A stretch of 64,000 nucleotides of DNA from Helicobacter bilis (GCF_001999985.1 NZ_CP019645.1:1116001-1180000), one strand, 5' to 3'. Shown: positions 8,700-19,283, counted from the stretch's first letter. Notes: generated by a model not told the origin, from the sequence alone. Made by a program: numbers and translations.

Positions 8700-9998
8700 A
8701 TGGCAAAGTTAAGACAGAATGTCGCTGTTAAATCAAAACTATCATCAACGCTAAAAAGCTGGTTGCCTATTCTTCAAAGCCCTATTAATGAGCTAGAAGA
8801 GACACTAGGTAAAATTAGCGAAGATAATCCCTACATTGAGATTCAATCAGCACTCACTTCAAGCTTACAAACAAAACTCACACCGCTTAAAGCCCCACAA
8901 AGAGGTATGCACAATACTAAAAATTCAATGGGCGATAAAATCGAGCTTCTTACTATCTATGAAAAAGGGCTTATTGAAACACTGCAAGAACAGATTAATC
9001 CCCCACTTTTTCCCACACAAAGAAGCCAAGAAATAGCCCTAGCCATTATTGATAATCTCAATAGCGAGGGCTTTTTTGACTGCGATACAGATGAGTTACT
9101 TGCAGATTTAGAGCATGTTGGAATCCAAACTGATATTGATGAGATAGAGAGAGTAAGGAAGAGATTCTGTCATTTAGAGCCGGGTGGAATAGGTGCGAAA
9201 GATTTACAAGAAAGCCTAATATTTCAGCTTGATGCAAGTGAGCTAGATAACGCAGATTATGATCTTGCCTTAGAGATTATAAAAAATCTTGAGAATCACA
9301 TAAAATACAAAAAGCATAAAAACTATGAAAAAGTCATGCAAGTCATTCGCGGTTTTAGACGAGTGCCTAGCCTTGACTTCCATGAAGATTCTAGTGCGGT
9401 TATTGCAGATATTATCATCACACAGGAAGAAAATAGCATTGAACTAAGCCTTAATGACTCATATTATCCAAGCATGATTATAGAAAAGCCCCATTTTAAA
9501 GAAGCACAAGAGAACTCATATTTTAAAACCAAACTCAAAGAAGCAAGAGATCTAGTCGATGCCCTTGACATGCGAAAGGCGACTATACGCAAAATAGGAC
9601 TTATGATCATTGAATATCAATATGAGTTTTTCACAGGCGGAGAGATAAAGCCCATGAAGCTAAAAGATTTAGCCGATGAGTTTGGACACTCACCAAGCAC
9701 CATATCGCGTGCTATTGCCAATAAATTTTTAGAATGCAATCGCGGTATATTTCCAATTAAAAGCTTTTTTACAACTGCTGTTGATGGCGATACTTCTAAT
9801 GCGAGTATTAAAGACTTCTTGCTTGAACTCATACGCAATGAAGATAAGAAAAAGCCGCTATCAGATATAAAAATACTTGAACTCATAGAAAAAAAGTTTG
9901 CGCTAAAAATGGTGCGTAGAACGATCACAAAATACCGCAAACAGCTTGGAATCTTAGGCTCAAGCGAACGCAAAAGAATGTATGCGATAAGTATGTAA
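8700..9998 (+). CDS. rpoN: RNA polymerase sigma-54 factor
   Basis: RpoN directs transcription of middle flagellar genes such as flaB and hook genes, together with the FlgR activator. The 432-residue protein has an activator-interacting region I (KSWLPILQSPINELEETLGK, residues 18-37), the core-binding region, a helix-turn-helix (LKDLADEFGHSPSTISRAIA) and the C-terminal RpoN box (VRRTITKYRKQLGI). The N-terminal glutamine-rich part is short, as in other epsilonproteobacterial RpoN. It lies 111 bases after a gene with a sigma-54 promoter; a TACAAT at 8660 may be its own -10 box. Confidence 0.96.
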   Translation: MAKLRQNVAVKSKLSSTLKSWLPILQSPINELEETLGKISEDNPYIEIQSALTSSLQTKLTPLKAPQRGMHNTKNSMGDKIELLTIYEKGLIETLQEQINPPLFPTQRSQEIALAIIDNLNSEGFFDCDTDELLADLEHVGIQTDIDEIERVRKRFCHLEPGGIGAKDLQESLIFQLDASELDNADYDLALEIIKNLENHIKYKKHKNYEKVMQVIRGFRRVPSLDFHEDSSAVIADIIITQEENSIELSLNDSYYPSMIIEKPHFKEAQENSYFKTKLKEARDLVDALDMRKATIRKIGLMIIEYQYEFFTGGEIKPMKLKDLADEFGHSPSTISRAIANKFLECNRGIFPIKSFFTTAVDGDTSNASIKDFLLELIRNEDKKKPLSDIKILELIEKKFALKMVRRTITKYRKQLGILGSSERKRMYAISM

Positions 9999-10008
9999 AT
10001 ATGCTTTT

Positions 10009-10138
10009 GGATTCTATCTTTTAGAATCTTTAGAATCTCACCATACAGAATCCACATTATAGAATCTTTTAATTTTTAGATTCTATACTTTAATAAAAAT
10101 CCAAAAATCTATAACCCAAAGATTCCATCAAGATTCTA
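10009..10138. repeat. Cluster of AGAATC/GATTCT words
   Basis: Eight GAATC or GATTC words, mostly in the form AGAATCT or AGATTCT, occur in 130 bases between rpoN and the pseudopilin gene. The word is very frequent throughout the window; this is one of the densest patches. Confidence 0.8.
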
Positions 10139-10204
10139 CAAACAAAACAAAATATCCTATAATAAGGGACGATAAAAAACCCTAGAAATAAAAATAGGAA
10201 TAAA

Positions 10205-10618
10205 ATGCAGATAAAATATACCCATGCGTTTAGCTTACTTGAGATTTTATTAAGCCTTACTTTGCTTTCAATCCTATCTATATTCATGCTAAAACCCTAT
10301 ACTACACAATCCCTAGCTCTAAGACAGGCAAACCTACATATACAAACCTTGCAGCAAGAGATAAACAAACAAGCCTATTACGCATTTTTGCAAAAAAAGC
10401 CTCTAAATCAACAAACCCTAACTTCACTACTACAAAATACCCAGATAAACACAAATCTTTTTTCACTCACATGGCAAAATAATCGCCTTGTTTTACAAAT
10501 AGGCAAAAAGAAACTCAATATGATAATACGACAAACAAACACAAATCATTATGTCATCACCTGCAATCCATCGCATGATCTTTGCAGGAAAATCTATCAC
10601 AGAAAACACGCAAAATGA
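10205..10618 (+). CDS. Pseudopilin-like protein with type IV prepilin N-terminus
   Basis: The N-terminus HAFSLLEILLSLTLLSILSI resembles the type IV prepilin signature, with a phenylalanine at +1, glutamate at +5 and a hydrophobic helix. The residue before the cleavage point is alanine rather than the usual glycine. The remaining 100 residues are polar and unlike any family I know, with a cysteine pair near the end (CNPSHDLC). It may be a minor pseudopilin of a competence or secretion apparatus. A second small protein with a similar N-terminus lies at 39.5-39.8 kb. No other pilus genes are nearby. Confidence 0.65.
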   Translation: MQIKYTHAFSLLEILLSLTLLSILSIFMLKPYTTQSLALRQANLHIQTLQQEINKQAYYAFLQKKPLNQQTLTSLLQNTQINTNLFSLTWQNNRLVLQIGKKKLNMIIRQTNTNHYVITCNPSHDLCRKIYHRKHAK

Positions 10619-10773
10619 TTGATATTTTTATAAATCGATACAACCATATTTTGCCAATTTTCATATATTAATCTTTACAACTCAATTGTTATTATGGATT
10701 TATGCTTAGAATCTACACTAATTAATTATAATAATGCTTATTTATTCACACTATTTAACATGAATCTGTGTTA

Positions 10774-10779
10774 TAATTT
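10774..10779 (+). promoter_or_regulatory. Sigma-70 -10 box of the chemoreceptor gene
   Basis: TATAAT preceded by TGT lies 70 bases before the chemoreceptor start codon; AAGGAA provides the ribosome site. Confidence 0.6.
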
Positions 10780-10849
10780 CGGATTTTACGATTTATGTTA
10801 TTTTTATGACATAAAAAGATTTTGGATAAGAATGTAGAAGGAATTAGCA

Positions 10850-12862
10850 ATGTTTCGTTCATTAAGTGGAAAACTCGCAGCCGGTGCAGTCGCAATATTT
10901 TCTGTTATCATTGTTATTATTAGCGTTTTTAACTTTATTAAGACAAAGAATGATGTAACAGACATCTATCAAGGTATTCAAGCACAAACACTAGAGTCAG
11001 CCTATCGTAGTATAATGATAACAATGGGTGATGAAGCCCAAGAGCATTTAAGGGTATTAGCAAGGGATATTGTTAATATTGATAAAAATAATGTCGTAAG
11101 TCAAAGAATTCTTCTTAACTCAACTTCTTCGCTTATTAAATACCCTCTAATGTTTATAGTTTATGAAGATGATGGTAAGGCTATTTTGCAAGATTATGAT
11201 CCAAATGGAACGGCGAAATTTTCATCAGAATGGGAAGATGTGGGCAATATAGATTTACGACAACGCCCATGGTATGTAGAAACAAAGGCAAAACAAGCTG
11301 GTATCATTACGCCTGTATATGCAAGTGAAGTTGGTAAATATAAAGGCGAAATGTTTGCTACCGCAACAATGCCTTTAATCAAAAATGGTAAATTTATCGG
11401 TGTTGTAGGATTTGATATTGGCGTTAGTCATTTCCAAGAAAGATTTCAGTCTTTTAAGAATCCAGAGTTACCCTCAATGAGTGTATTTTTAATAGATTCA
11501 AGTGGAGCGATTTTCTCACATGAAGATATGGATTTTGTGAGAAGCGGTTTATCAAAAGATGTGGAAGTTGCACTCAAAGATGCACTTACAAAAAGCAAGG
11601 AAGGCTTTATTGATTATGATTTAACCCTGAAAAATGGGCAGGTGGTTGATAAGTTTGGATATTATAAACAATTTCCATTTGGTTGGACCGTTGTATCTAC
11701 TGCTGATAAGGCTGACTATACGGAAGCTATTAATGAGAGCCTTATACAGACAATTGGCTTGGCAATTGCTATGATTGCCTTAGGTGCTGTGGCGATTTTC
11801 TTCCTTATTAGATTCTTTACAAATCCTATTAATACAATTAAAGATTCTTTAGTGGCATTCTTTAGGTATCTGAATCATGAAGTCAAGACTGCCCCAAAAC
11901 CACTAAGCATTAACTCACACGATGAAGTAGGTGTAATGGCTCACGCCATAAACGGAAACATAGAAAAAACAAAGCTAGGATTAGAGCAAGATTCTAAAGC
12001 AGTAGCTCAAGCCGTAGAAACAGCTAAAACAATAGAAGCAGGTGATTTTAGAGCAAGAATCACAGAAACACCACATAATCCACAATTAAATGAGTTAAAA
12101 AATGTATTAAATCACATGCTAGATGATTTAGAGAAAAAGATAGGTAGTGATACAAACGAGATAGCAAGAGTATTTGATAGCTATGTTAATCTAGACTTTA
12201 CCACAGAAGTAAGAGATGCAAATGGTAGAGTAGAAGTAGTAACCAATACACTAGGTGAAGAAATAAGAAAAATGCTGCATACAACTCAAAGTTTTGCAAA
12301 AGAGTTAGAATCTAAATCAAAAGATCTAGAAGAAGCGGTAACCACTCTTACACAAAGCTCAAACACACAAGCAAGCTCACTACAACAAACTGCTGCTTCA
12401 GTTGAAGAGATTACTTCATCAATGCAAAATGTAAGTGGCAGAACAAGTGAAGTTATAGCACAAAGCGAAGATATTAAAAATGTTATAGGCATTATTAGAG
12501 ATATAGCAGACCAAACAAACCTACTTGCACTTAATGCAGCAATAGAAGCAGCAAGAGCAGGGGAACATGGTAGAGGCTTTGCAGTCGTTGCTGATGAAGT
12601 AAGAAAGCTAGCAGAGAGAACTCAAAAGTCTCTAGGTGAAATAGAAGCAAATACAAATATACTAGTCCAAAGCATAAATGATATGGCAGAATCTATAAAA
12701 GAACAAGCTCAAGGCATAGGACAGATTAATGAATCTATTTCACAACTAGAGCAAACCACACAGCAAAATGTAGAAATCGCAAACAAATCACAAGATATAA
12801 GCACGGCAATAGATTCTGTTGCTGCTAAGATTCTAGAAGATGTGAATAGGAAGAGATTTTAG
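10850..12862 (+). CDS. Methyl-accepting chemotaxis protein with periplasmic dCache-type sensor
   Basis: Residues 7-29 form the first membrane helix, about 30-295 a periplasmic sensor of dCache type ([21 protein letters not shown] and [12 protein letters not shown] are Cache signatures), and about 298-322 the second helix. A HAMP-like region follows, then the signalling domain with the conserved hairpin tip [20 protein letters not shown] and [19 protein letters not shown]. The protein ends VNRKRF, as other Helicobacter receptors do, without an NWETF-type CheR pentapeptide. The ligand cannot be told; related dCache receptors bind amino acids or organic acids. Confidence 0.93.
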   Translation: MFRSLSGKLAAGAVAIFSVIIVIISVFNFIKTKNDVTDIYQGIQAQTLESAYRSIMITMGDEAQEHLRVLARDIVNIDKNNVVSQRILLNSTSSLIKYPLMFIVYEDDGKAILQDYDPNGTAKFSSEWEDVGNIDLRQRPWYVETKAKQAGIITPVYASEVGKYKGEMFATATMPLIKNGKFIGVVGFDIGVSHFQERFQSFKNPELPSMSVFLIDSSGAIFSHEDMDFVRSGLSKDVEVALKDALTKSKEGFIDYDLTLKNGQVVDKFGYYKQFPFGWTVVSTADKADYTEAINESLIQTIGLAIAMIALGAVAIFFLIRFFTNPINTIKDSLVAFFRYLNHEVKTAPKPLSINSHDEVGVMAHAINGNIEKTKLGLEQDSKAVAQAVETAKTIEAGDFRARITETPHNPQLNELKNVLNHMLDDLEKKIGSDTNEIARVFDSYVNLDFTTEVRDANGRVEVVTNTLGEEIRKMLHTTQSFAKELESKSKDLEEAVTTLTQSSNTQASSLQQTAASVEEITSSMQNVSGRTSEVIAQSEDIKNVIGIIRDIADQTNLLALNAAIEAARAGEHGRGFAVVADEVRKLAERTQKSLGEIEANTNILVQSINDMAESIKEQAQGIGQINESISQLEQTTQQNVEIANKSQDISTAIDSVAAKILEDVNRKRF

Positions 12863-13285
12863 AGTGGGGTTTTTAGTTATTGTTTGGATATGAAGTCAAA
12901 CATACACTAAACAATAAGAACAAGCAGTTTTATTATTTACATACATTGCATTATGTTCATGAGTCTTGCCTATAGCCCTTTATTTGTCCTTGTTTGTTGT
13001 GAAAAATATTTTTTGCACCTTAGTTGGAAATTATGAATGCTTCTAGGGGGATAAAAGTTCGCATGAAAGTATTGGCGTGTGATCTGGCGATATTCAACAC
13101 AACCATTAAGAAACTTCATAACAACATATCTGCTCTGCTATTTATCACACAGCTATTTCTAGCATTTTAGATTCTCTATGATAGAGATAGATAAATTAAA
13201 AAATTGGTTAGAATCTATCATGCAATCTCGAAACAATTTCAACCAGCAAATAAGCCATACCAAATGTGTAAAACACAATAATATA
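12863..13285. other. Intergenic stretch, no gene recognised
   Basis: This 423-base gap lies between the 3' ends of the chemoreceptor gene and the phase-variable gene. A short inverted repeat (TTATTGTTT near 12876 with AAACAATAA near 12911) could end the chemoreceptor transcript but has no T run after it. The small reading frames here have no family features or ribosome sites. Confidence 0.45.
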
Positions 13286-14946
13286 TTAATTAATCCCATG
13301 TTCTTCTATACATATTCTCTCAAACTCTTGGTAGTATTTCCACGAGGCAATAATATCTGGTCTATGTGTTTTTATATGAATGAGTTCTTTATCAAGCATA
13401 GTTTTAAACTCTCTGCATAATTCTCTATCGCCCCTAAATATCTCCAACACATCATTTTCATGCTTGTTGTTTCTTTGTATATAATCTATACGCTTTTTTA
13501 GTTCATCTAGGAATCTCACCATATACGCCTTCACTTTACCTAGTGTTTCTTTGTCATCTTGCAAGGCTTTCAAATCATCTTCACTCATACTGAAAGCAAC
13601 TTGGTCTAATAAGGGGTGGGGTGTGTCAAATATTGTATTATTTGCACTCAAAAAATCACTATTTTTCTCATATAAAGATGTGATATGTAATGTGATTTTT
13701 TGCGTATGATTTATAGGAATAATGCACGCTAAAGGCAGGATATACGATGTTTTATCAAATCGTATTGCACGATAGAATTCTCTGTCTTTTTCGTTGGGTA
13801 GTGTAAAGTTAAATTTTTTAGCAAGTTTTGTCATAGTGTCAAATGCCCTTTCTGGCATAATTTCTTGCATATCGATGTAGGTTATATTTTGACATAAAGC
13901 TAACTTAGATACAACAGAGCTATAATCAAACGACCATGTAGAAAAGAAGAACGACAACAAGCCATTTGTAACGAAAGGGCTATTGGAAGTAAATTTATAA
14001 TGCTCATTATGATATCCTTTTCTATTAACAACATCATAGGGGTCTTCTTGCATAGTAAAGCTATGATCTAAGTTGTGTATATGTTTGACATACCAACCAT
14101 GATTTACAAGCGTTTTTAGTCGCGATATAGGATCTCTTGCAAGTAAAATAATAGTGTCTTGTGTTTTCAAACAATACAGCTTTTTATTGTCTTGCATGGC
14201 TTCGTATGTGTGGAAATGTTGTATATCAAAATAAGTGTTTTTATGTATAGCGCTTTTACTTTTTAAGAAATCAATATATTCACATGGATATACATTACAT
14301 CGCTCAAAAAATCTTTGCAACGCAAGACTACCTGATAAACTATAACGCACAAACACAAACTTATATGGCACTGCGGGTGGCAAACGCAATTCTAATGCTA
14401 TCTTAGAATCTATTGTAGAATAGTCTATGCTTTCTGGTTGTAATAAAGGTGGATAAAATTGATAACTATCTTCATATGTTGGAGTAGATGAAGCGTTTGA
14501 TTCTAAACCGCTAGATTCTTCATTGCATTGAGTTTGACACAATGGGGGGGGGGGGGGGTAAATGTATTTATTTTAGAATCTTCTTGTATAGAAAACGAAG
14601 TTGCACCTATTGTATTTTTGCTAATATTTTCTAGATTCTCAACATCGCCATATTGGTTTTTAAATATATCAGATTCTAACCAAGCAATATGTTTTTTAAG
14701 GTTTTTCATAAAAAATGATGGACTAATAGCAATGATATTTCTATAATTTTCTTCAAAATGTTTATATGCCAATTTGAAAGTTTTAAACTGATTTTTATTT
14801 AAAACTATTTTGGGATAGAATTGCAACAACACAAAAATAGATCGTCTATTGAGTGATTTTATGCTTTTATGCAGACAATGCGACATGAAAGGCTTTATCC
14901 CATACTCCTTCAATATTCTCATACTTTTAGAATCTTTAAATCCCAT
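13286..14946 (-). CDS. Phase-variable protein, DUF2972/sulfotransferase-like, in the off state
   Basis: Two reading frames are joined by a run of 15 C on the coding strand (plus-strand G at 14544-14558). The upstream frame starts at 14946 (AAGGA ribosome site) and ends at 14503; the downstream frame, lacking an ATG start, carries 400 conserved-looking residues to 13286. With 16 or 13 C the two would join into one protein of about 550 residues. The downstream part has FVFVRYSLSGSLALQRFFE and ILLARDPISRLKTLVNHGW, which look like the two PAPS-binding segments of sulfotransferases, and resembles the Campylobacter/Helicobacter DUF2972 proteins. The substrate is unknown; a surface glycan is an inference. 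Confidence 0.75.
14544..14558 (+). repeat. G15 tract (C15 on the coding strand), contingency repeat
   Basis: Fifteen G residues flanked by ACAAT and TAAATG. In the coding direction it gives four CCC codons and then leaves the reading frame, so the gene is off at this length. Confidence 0.95.
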
Positions 14947-15109
14947 ATAAATCCTTAATACAATAACACAAATCTCTCTTTCAGGGTGAAGATTAATCCA
15001 ACAAAATGTGGCAATATACCCATTCCATTACAACAAATTCTTTAACAGCATTAAAAAGATTTCATGTAGTTTTTGAGACCAACATAAAACGACCAAGAAC
15101 AAAAGCCAA

Positions 15110-15946
15110 TTAACCTCTCAAACTCTCCAATCTCTCTTTCTTTGTGCCAATCTCTGTGATTTGTATAGCAAAGTTACCATCTACGACAACGACTTCGCCC
15201 TTTCCTATGATTTTATCATTGACTAAGATTTCTAGCGGATCGCTTGCGAGTTGATTAAGCTCCACAACGCTACCAATATCCATTGAAATAACATCTTTTA
15301 AAAGCATTCTTTTCTGCCCAATGCGAACCTTTACACTCAGTCCAATATCTAGCAACATGCCGATATTTCGCATTTCTTTATCGCTTAAACTCACATCTTT
15401 ACTTCCACTAGCTGTGCTAGCTGGTGCTTTTAAATCTTTTGGGACATGTGTTAAAAGATCATTTTTTGTAAGCATGATAAGCTCTGATTTTACAGAATCT
15501 ATACCCACATCAAAGCGACTTGCAGTATCAAAATCACTTAAACTCCCTTCACTCTCCACATTACTCACATCAGCGATAGCAAAAGAGAAATGCGGCAGCT
15601 TCTCATGTCCGCCAAGTGCGGTAGCAAGTGCTCCTGTGATAGATTGAAACACTTCTTTTAAGCCATCTTTATCATCATCATCCATCATATCTTTGCCAGT
15701 ATCGCCCTCTCCACCCATCATTAAATCAGGCAGGGCAGTGGCAAGATTCTCTGGCATGATAAAGCAAAGTGTGCTAACTTGTGAAGCCCCAAGCGATACA
15801 TTTACTACAACTTTTCCAAATGGCGTGCCAAGCAAACTATCGCTTACTTCTGTATCTCCAGTGTGTGTAACGACTGCAGTTCTACCCATCATGCCATCGA
15901 TAGTGGCTACCATTTCTTGTATAAAGAGTTCAATAAAATCATTCAT
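15110..15946 (-). CDS. fliY: Flagellar motor switch protein FliY
   Basis: FliY is part of the cytoplasmic C-ring and combines a CheC-like/FliM-middle region with a C-terminal FliN (SPOA) domain. The C-terminal 80 residues (MLLDIGLSVKVRIGQKRML, then VVVVDGNFAIQITEI) are the FliN part; an acidic patch (DMMDDDDKDGLKEV) lies around residue 87-100. The start at 15946 is preferred over an upstream ATG at 15961 because AAGGA lies eight bases before it. It overlaps the fliM stop by 8 nt. The order fliA-fliM-fliY matches H. pylori. Confidence 0.93.
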   Translation of the reverse strand: MNDFIELFIQEMVATIDGMMGRTAVVTHTGDTEVSDSLLGTPFGKVVVNVSLGASQVSTLCFIMPENLATALPDLMMGGEGDTGKDMMDDDDKDGLKEVFQSITGALATALGGHEKLPHFSFAIADVSNVESEGSLSDFDTASRFDVGIDSVKSELIMLTKNDLLTHVPKDLKAPASTASGSKDVSLSDKEMRNIGMLLDIGLSVKVRIGQKRMLLKDVISMDIGSVVELNQLASDPLEILVNDKIIGKGEVVVVDGNFAIQITEIGTKKERLESLRG

Positions 15947-17009
15947 TGCCAAATCCTTCATCTTGTAGGTCTGTTACCTTGCTCTTTCTTTGTGCTTCAA
16001 GCATTTCAATCATTTCTTTGACTTGATCTTTTTCTGTTTTAATCTCATCTAGAATCTGTATTGTTTTTCTAAATCTTTGTAAGCCAATCTTTGCACGATA
16101 TTTATCCCTGCCATCAATGCTAACATGCACGGTATCATCGGCTACTCTATCAAGCATGATTACATCGCCAACCTTTAGCTCCAAAATCTCTTTAAAGCTT
16201 AGCTGCGTCCCACCAAGCATAGCGGCAATATGCACATCTGCACCACCGATTAAGGCTTGCAATTCTCTATTCCTTGACTTTTTACCGCTTGTCTCACTCA
16301 TCATTAAATCGCGACTTGCTAAACGGCTAAGGATTGTCTCAAGTGAGATAACAGGATAGCAGATATTCATCATACCGCTACTATGCCCGATTACAATCTC
16401 CATAACAACCATAACGACAACTTCGTTTTGTGCCACGATTTGCACGACATTTGGGCTTGATTCCTTCGCATCAATGCTAGGGAAAATCTCTGCGACTGCT
16501 GCCCATGATTCCTTTAAATTCTGCATGATTTGCCGTAAAATTGTATCAAGCAGGTTTAGCTCAATATTTGAAAACTCCCTTGTGTCATCATATTGATCGC
16601 CACGACCGCCTAAAAGTCTATCAATCATAGGGAAAGCAATGCTAGGGTTAATCTCTAAAACTCCCGCACCATCCATAGGCTTCATAGAAAACACATTGAA
16701 GCTTGTAGGTGTAGGCAAACTCATCAAAAACTCACCATAAGTCATTTGATCCACACTATGTAACTGAATCTCAACAATAGATCTCATAATCGCTGAAATC
16801 TGATTAGAAAGATTCCTTGCCATTTTATCATGGATAGATCTAAAACTTCTTAGCTGCTCTCTACTCACACGATTAGGTCGTCTAAAGTCATAGACTACAA
16901 TCTGCTTTTCAGTAACTATCTCTGACTGCTCTGCCTCATCGACCGCACCTTCTTCATCGACAACATTTAAAAGGGAGTCAATTTCTTCTTGACTTAGAAT
17001 CTTAGCCAT
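15939..17009 (-). CDS. fliM: Flagellar motor switch protein FliM
   Basis: FliM binds CheY-P through its N-terminus and sets motor direction. The N-terminus MAKILSQEEIDSLLNVV holds the CheY-binding motif. The CheC-like middle domain covers about residues 45-235, and the C-terminal SPOA domain includes GGTQLSFKEILELKVGDVI. The 356-residue length is usual. Start and stop codons overlap those of fliA (8 nt) and fliY, so the three genes are translated from one message. Confidence 0.96.
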   Translation of the reverse strand: MAKILSQEEIDSLLNVVDEEGAVDEAEQSEIVTEKQIVVYDFRRPNRVSREQLRSFRSIHDKMARNLSNQISAIMRSIVEIQLHSVDQMTYGEFLMSLPTPTSFNVFSMKPMDGAGVLEINPSIAFPMIDRLLGGRGDQYDDTREFSNIELNLLDTILRQIMQNLKESWAAVAEIFPSIDAKESSPNVVQIVAQNEVVVMVVMEIVIGHSSGMMNICYPVISLETILSRLASRDLMMSETSGKKSRNRELQALIGGADVHIAAMLGGTQLSFKEILELKVGDVIMLDRVADDTVHVSIDGRDKYRAKIGLQRFRKTIQILDEIKTEKDQVKEMIEMLEAQRKSKVTDLQDEGFGNE

Positions 17010-17724
17010 TTGCTTCTCCTATTTCTCTGCGGATTTTTTTAATCACTTCCTTTGATATTTGTGAGATTCTAGATTCTGTAATATCTAAAACTTCACTAAT
17101 CTCACTCAAACTTAACTCTTCTAAGTAATAAAGCTGGATAATAAGCTGCTCTCTCTCTGTAAGCTTTGCTAAGACTTTTTGGATAATCTCCATTAATTCC
17201 TTTTGCTCACAATACTGCAAAATATCGCCATCTTCTAGTGCGTTAAACTGCTCATCAAGCGGGACAACCGCATAAATATCGCTTGCAAGTCTTGCTTGAT
17301 GGATTTTCTCAATATCTTCATTTAGCACCTTTGCAAGATACTCATTGCTAGGCTCTTCCTCAAACTCATTAAAATAGCGTGAAACTTCTGCCTCAATCGC
17401 TTTAATAAGCTTTCTTGAAGACCTTGAGACAATATCAAGTGTCCGCAAATAATCAAGCATTGCACCATTAACGCGTGTCTTTGCATAACCCCAAAAGGAA
17501 TCATTCTTATTAGAATCATATCGTCTAGCAAGTTTGATAAGCTCTTCAGTCCCAATAGAAACTAAATCATTCATATCAACAGAGCTTGGCAATCTCTCTT
17601 TCAAGCGAAATGCCATCGCCTTAACTGCAGGCAAGTATTGCAAAGCAAGCTCATCTTGCGTATTTTTTAAATACTGATTATACGCATCTTGACCTCTTGC
17701 TGCCGCACTGAAAGCTTGTTGCAT
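17002..17724 (-). CDS. fliA: Flagellar sigma factor sigma-28
   Basis: FliA transcribes late flagellar genes and is held by FlgM until the hook is complete. The protein (240 residues) has region 2 (MNDLVSIGTEELIKLARRYD and FWGYAKTRVNGAMLDYLRTLD) and region 4 with a helix-turn-helix (LSLSEISEVLDITESRISQI). The RSSRK segment after region 2 is typical of FliA. It sits 26 bases after the small membrane gene and overlaps fliM by 8 nt. Confidence 0.95.
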   Translation of the reverse strand: MQQAFSAAARGQDAYNQYLKNTQDELALQYLPAVKAMAFRLKERLPSSVDMNDLVSIGTEELIKLARRYDSNKNDSFWGYAKTRVNGAMLDYLRTLDIVSRSSRKLIKAIEAEVSRYFNEFEEEPSNEYLAKVLNEDIEKIHQARLASDIYAVVPLDEQFNALEDGDILQYCEQKELMEIIQKVLAKLTEREQLIIQLYYLEELSLSEISEVLDITESRISQISKEVIKKIRREIGEANG

Positions 17725-17750
17725 ACCTTATCCTTTTTATTATCTTAGCT

Positions 17751-18071
17751 TTAACTCTCTGAACCTTGCAACCCTTTAATAAAGTTGCGAATGTTTTGTG
17801 CCTCTTGCTCTTTCTTATCAAACTCTTTGCGGTAATGCTCAAGACTTTCTTCTAAACGCTCTTTATGAAGTTTTGTGCCATGAGAATCCATAAACAAATA
17901 ATACGCCGATATACACACCGTCGTAATAAGGTAAATCCCCATTGTAGCAAGTATCGTCCAAAGCACCATAAGCTCTGGTTCATCAAACTTTGCGATACCA
18001 AACATTAATCCAAGAAAAAACCCTACTACGATAGCAAAACTCAAATAATTCTCTTGCTTCAACATACTCAA
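17751..18071 (-). CDS. Small membrane protein of the fliA operon
   Basis: The 106-residue protein has two predicted membrane helices (about residues 9-27 and 34-57) and a charged, probably coiled-coil tail (ERLEESLEHYRKEFDKKEQEAQ). A gene of this kind precedes fliA in H. pylori, where it sits after flhG. Here the next upstream gene is azlC, on the other strand, so flhF and flhG are not adjacent. Function is unknown; a role in motility is suggested only by its position. Confidence 0.75.
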   Translation of the reverse strand: MSMLKQENYLSFAIVVGFFLGLMFGIAKFDEPELMVLWTILATMGIYLITTVCISAYYLFMDSHGTKLHKERLEESLEHYRKEFDKKEQEAQNIRNFIKGLQGSES

Positions 18072-18346
18072 TCCTTTGAATCTCTGTCGTCTTTAGGCAA
18101 CTAGACATAAATGAAGCTACCCATAACACACTTGATTTAAAGCATAATTTGTTCCATAAATTGCGTATTATATCTTAAAAATGAAGATTCCTAGCTTATT
18201 TAAGATAGCCAAAAAGTTAGCATTTTGTTGTTTTTGGTGGTAATTTGCATATCGTTTGTTTTTAACTTCCATGCTACCATGATATATCAAAATTTAGCTA
18301 TAACCTTGTAATTTGTTGTATTATTGCACACTATGTTTTTTGTAGT

Positions 18347-19096
18347 ATGAAAGGGATAATATTGTCTTGTAGTGAAATTAGAGCTTTAAAAGAGGCTTTC
18401 CCATATAGTCTGCCTATTATGGCAACCTATCTGTTGATGGGTGCTGTATTTGGCATTATGATGGCAAATGCTGGTTATAGCCCATGGATTAGTCTTTTTA
18501 TGTCGGTTATTATTTATGCTGGGGCACTGCAATATATTGCAGTGGCATGGCTTGCTGGTGGGGTTGGCTTTGTAAGTATTGCTTTGATTACTCTAAGTGT
18601 AAATGCGCGTCAATTCTTTTATGCGATAGCATGTCTCAAGCGATATAGCTTGGGTGGTTGGCGTAAATGGTATCTTATATTTAGCGTTACAGATGAAACC
18701 TTTGCGATACTGAATCTCAAGGAGCAAAAAAGCGCTCAAGCAAAGGTTATGCTAGATTCTACACAGCAAATCCATAATCAAAAGGTAATGTTTTATATCT
18801 CGTTGCTTAATCATTGTTACTGGATTGCTGGTTGTGTATGTGGGACTATACTTGGCAATGAAATTAGTTTTATCCGTGATATACAAGGGCTTGATTTTAT
18901 CGTGGTTGCGACTTTTTGTGTGCTTTTGTATGAAAATATGCGACTAAAAGAGAATATGTTGCCTATTGCTATTGGTGTTTTTAGCACTTTGTTTTGCTTT
19001 ATGTTAGATAGAGAGCATTTTCTCTCTTATGCGTTGGTTATGATTGTATGTGTATTGCTTATTGTTAGGAAATATATGCAAAAAAAGGGCGTATAA
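18347..19096 (+). CDS. azlC: AzlC-family branched-chain amino acid exporter subunit
   Basis: The 249-residue polytopic protein has AzlC features: AFPYSLPIMATYLLMGAVFG near the N-terminus, AGALQYIAVAWLAGG and VNARQFFYAIACLKRY. AzlC normally works with the small membrane protein AzlD to export branched-chain amino acids. No azlD-like gene follows; the next 180 bases hold no reading frame of that kind. The first codon at 18347 lacks a strong ribosome site, so the exact start is uncertain. Confidence 0.85.
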   Translation: MKGIILSCSEIRALKEAFPYSLPIMATYLLMGAVFGIMMANAGYSPWISLFMSVIIYAGALQYIAVAWLAGGVGFVSIALITLSVNARQFFYAIACLKRYSLGGWRKWYLIFSVTDETFAILNLKEQKSAQAKVMLDSTQQIHNQKVMFYISLLNHCYWIAGCVCGTILGNEISFIRDIQGLDFIVVATFCVLLYENMRLKENMLPIAIGVFSTLFCFMLDREHFLSYALVMIVCVLLIVRKYMQKKGV

Positions 19097-19283
19097 ATCT
19101 CTTTATTACTTATTTGTAAATTACTAAGGGTGTCTTTGTATAACCAATTATTATGTATAATATGGTTGAATTAGGATTGAAGTTTTAAAGTCTGTATAAA
19201 ATCTAGGCAATCGAGATTCTTAAAAATGCGTTAAGTTGTTGTAGCATATTCAAATACAAGAACGAGTTAATAGAAAAGTCAAT

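Noticed and set aside
13178-13420. An 80-codon plus-strand reading frame downstream of the chemoreceptor.
   Set aside because: Most of it is antisense to the phase-variable gene and it has no ribosome site or family features.
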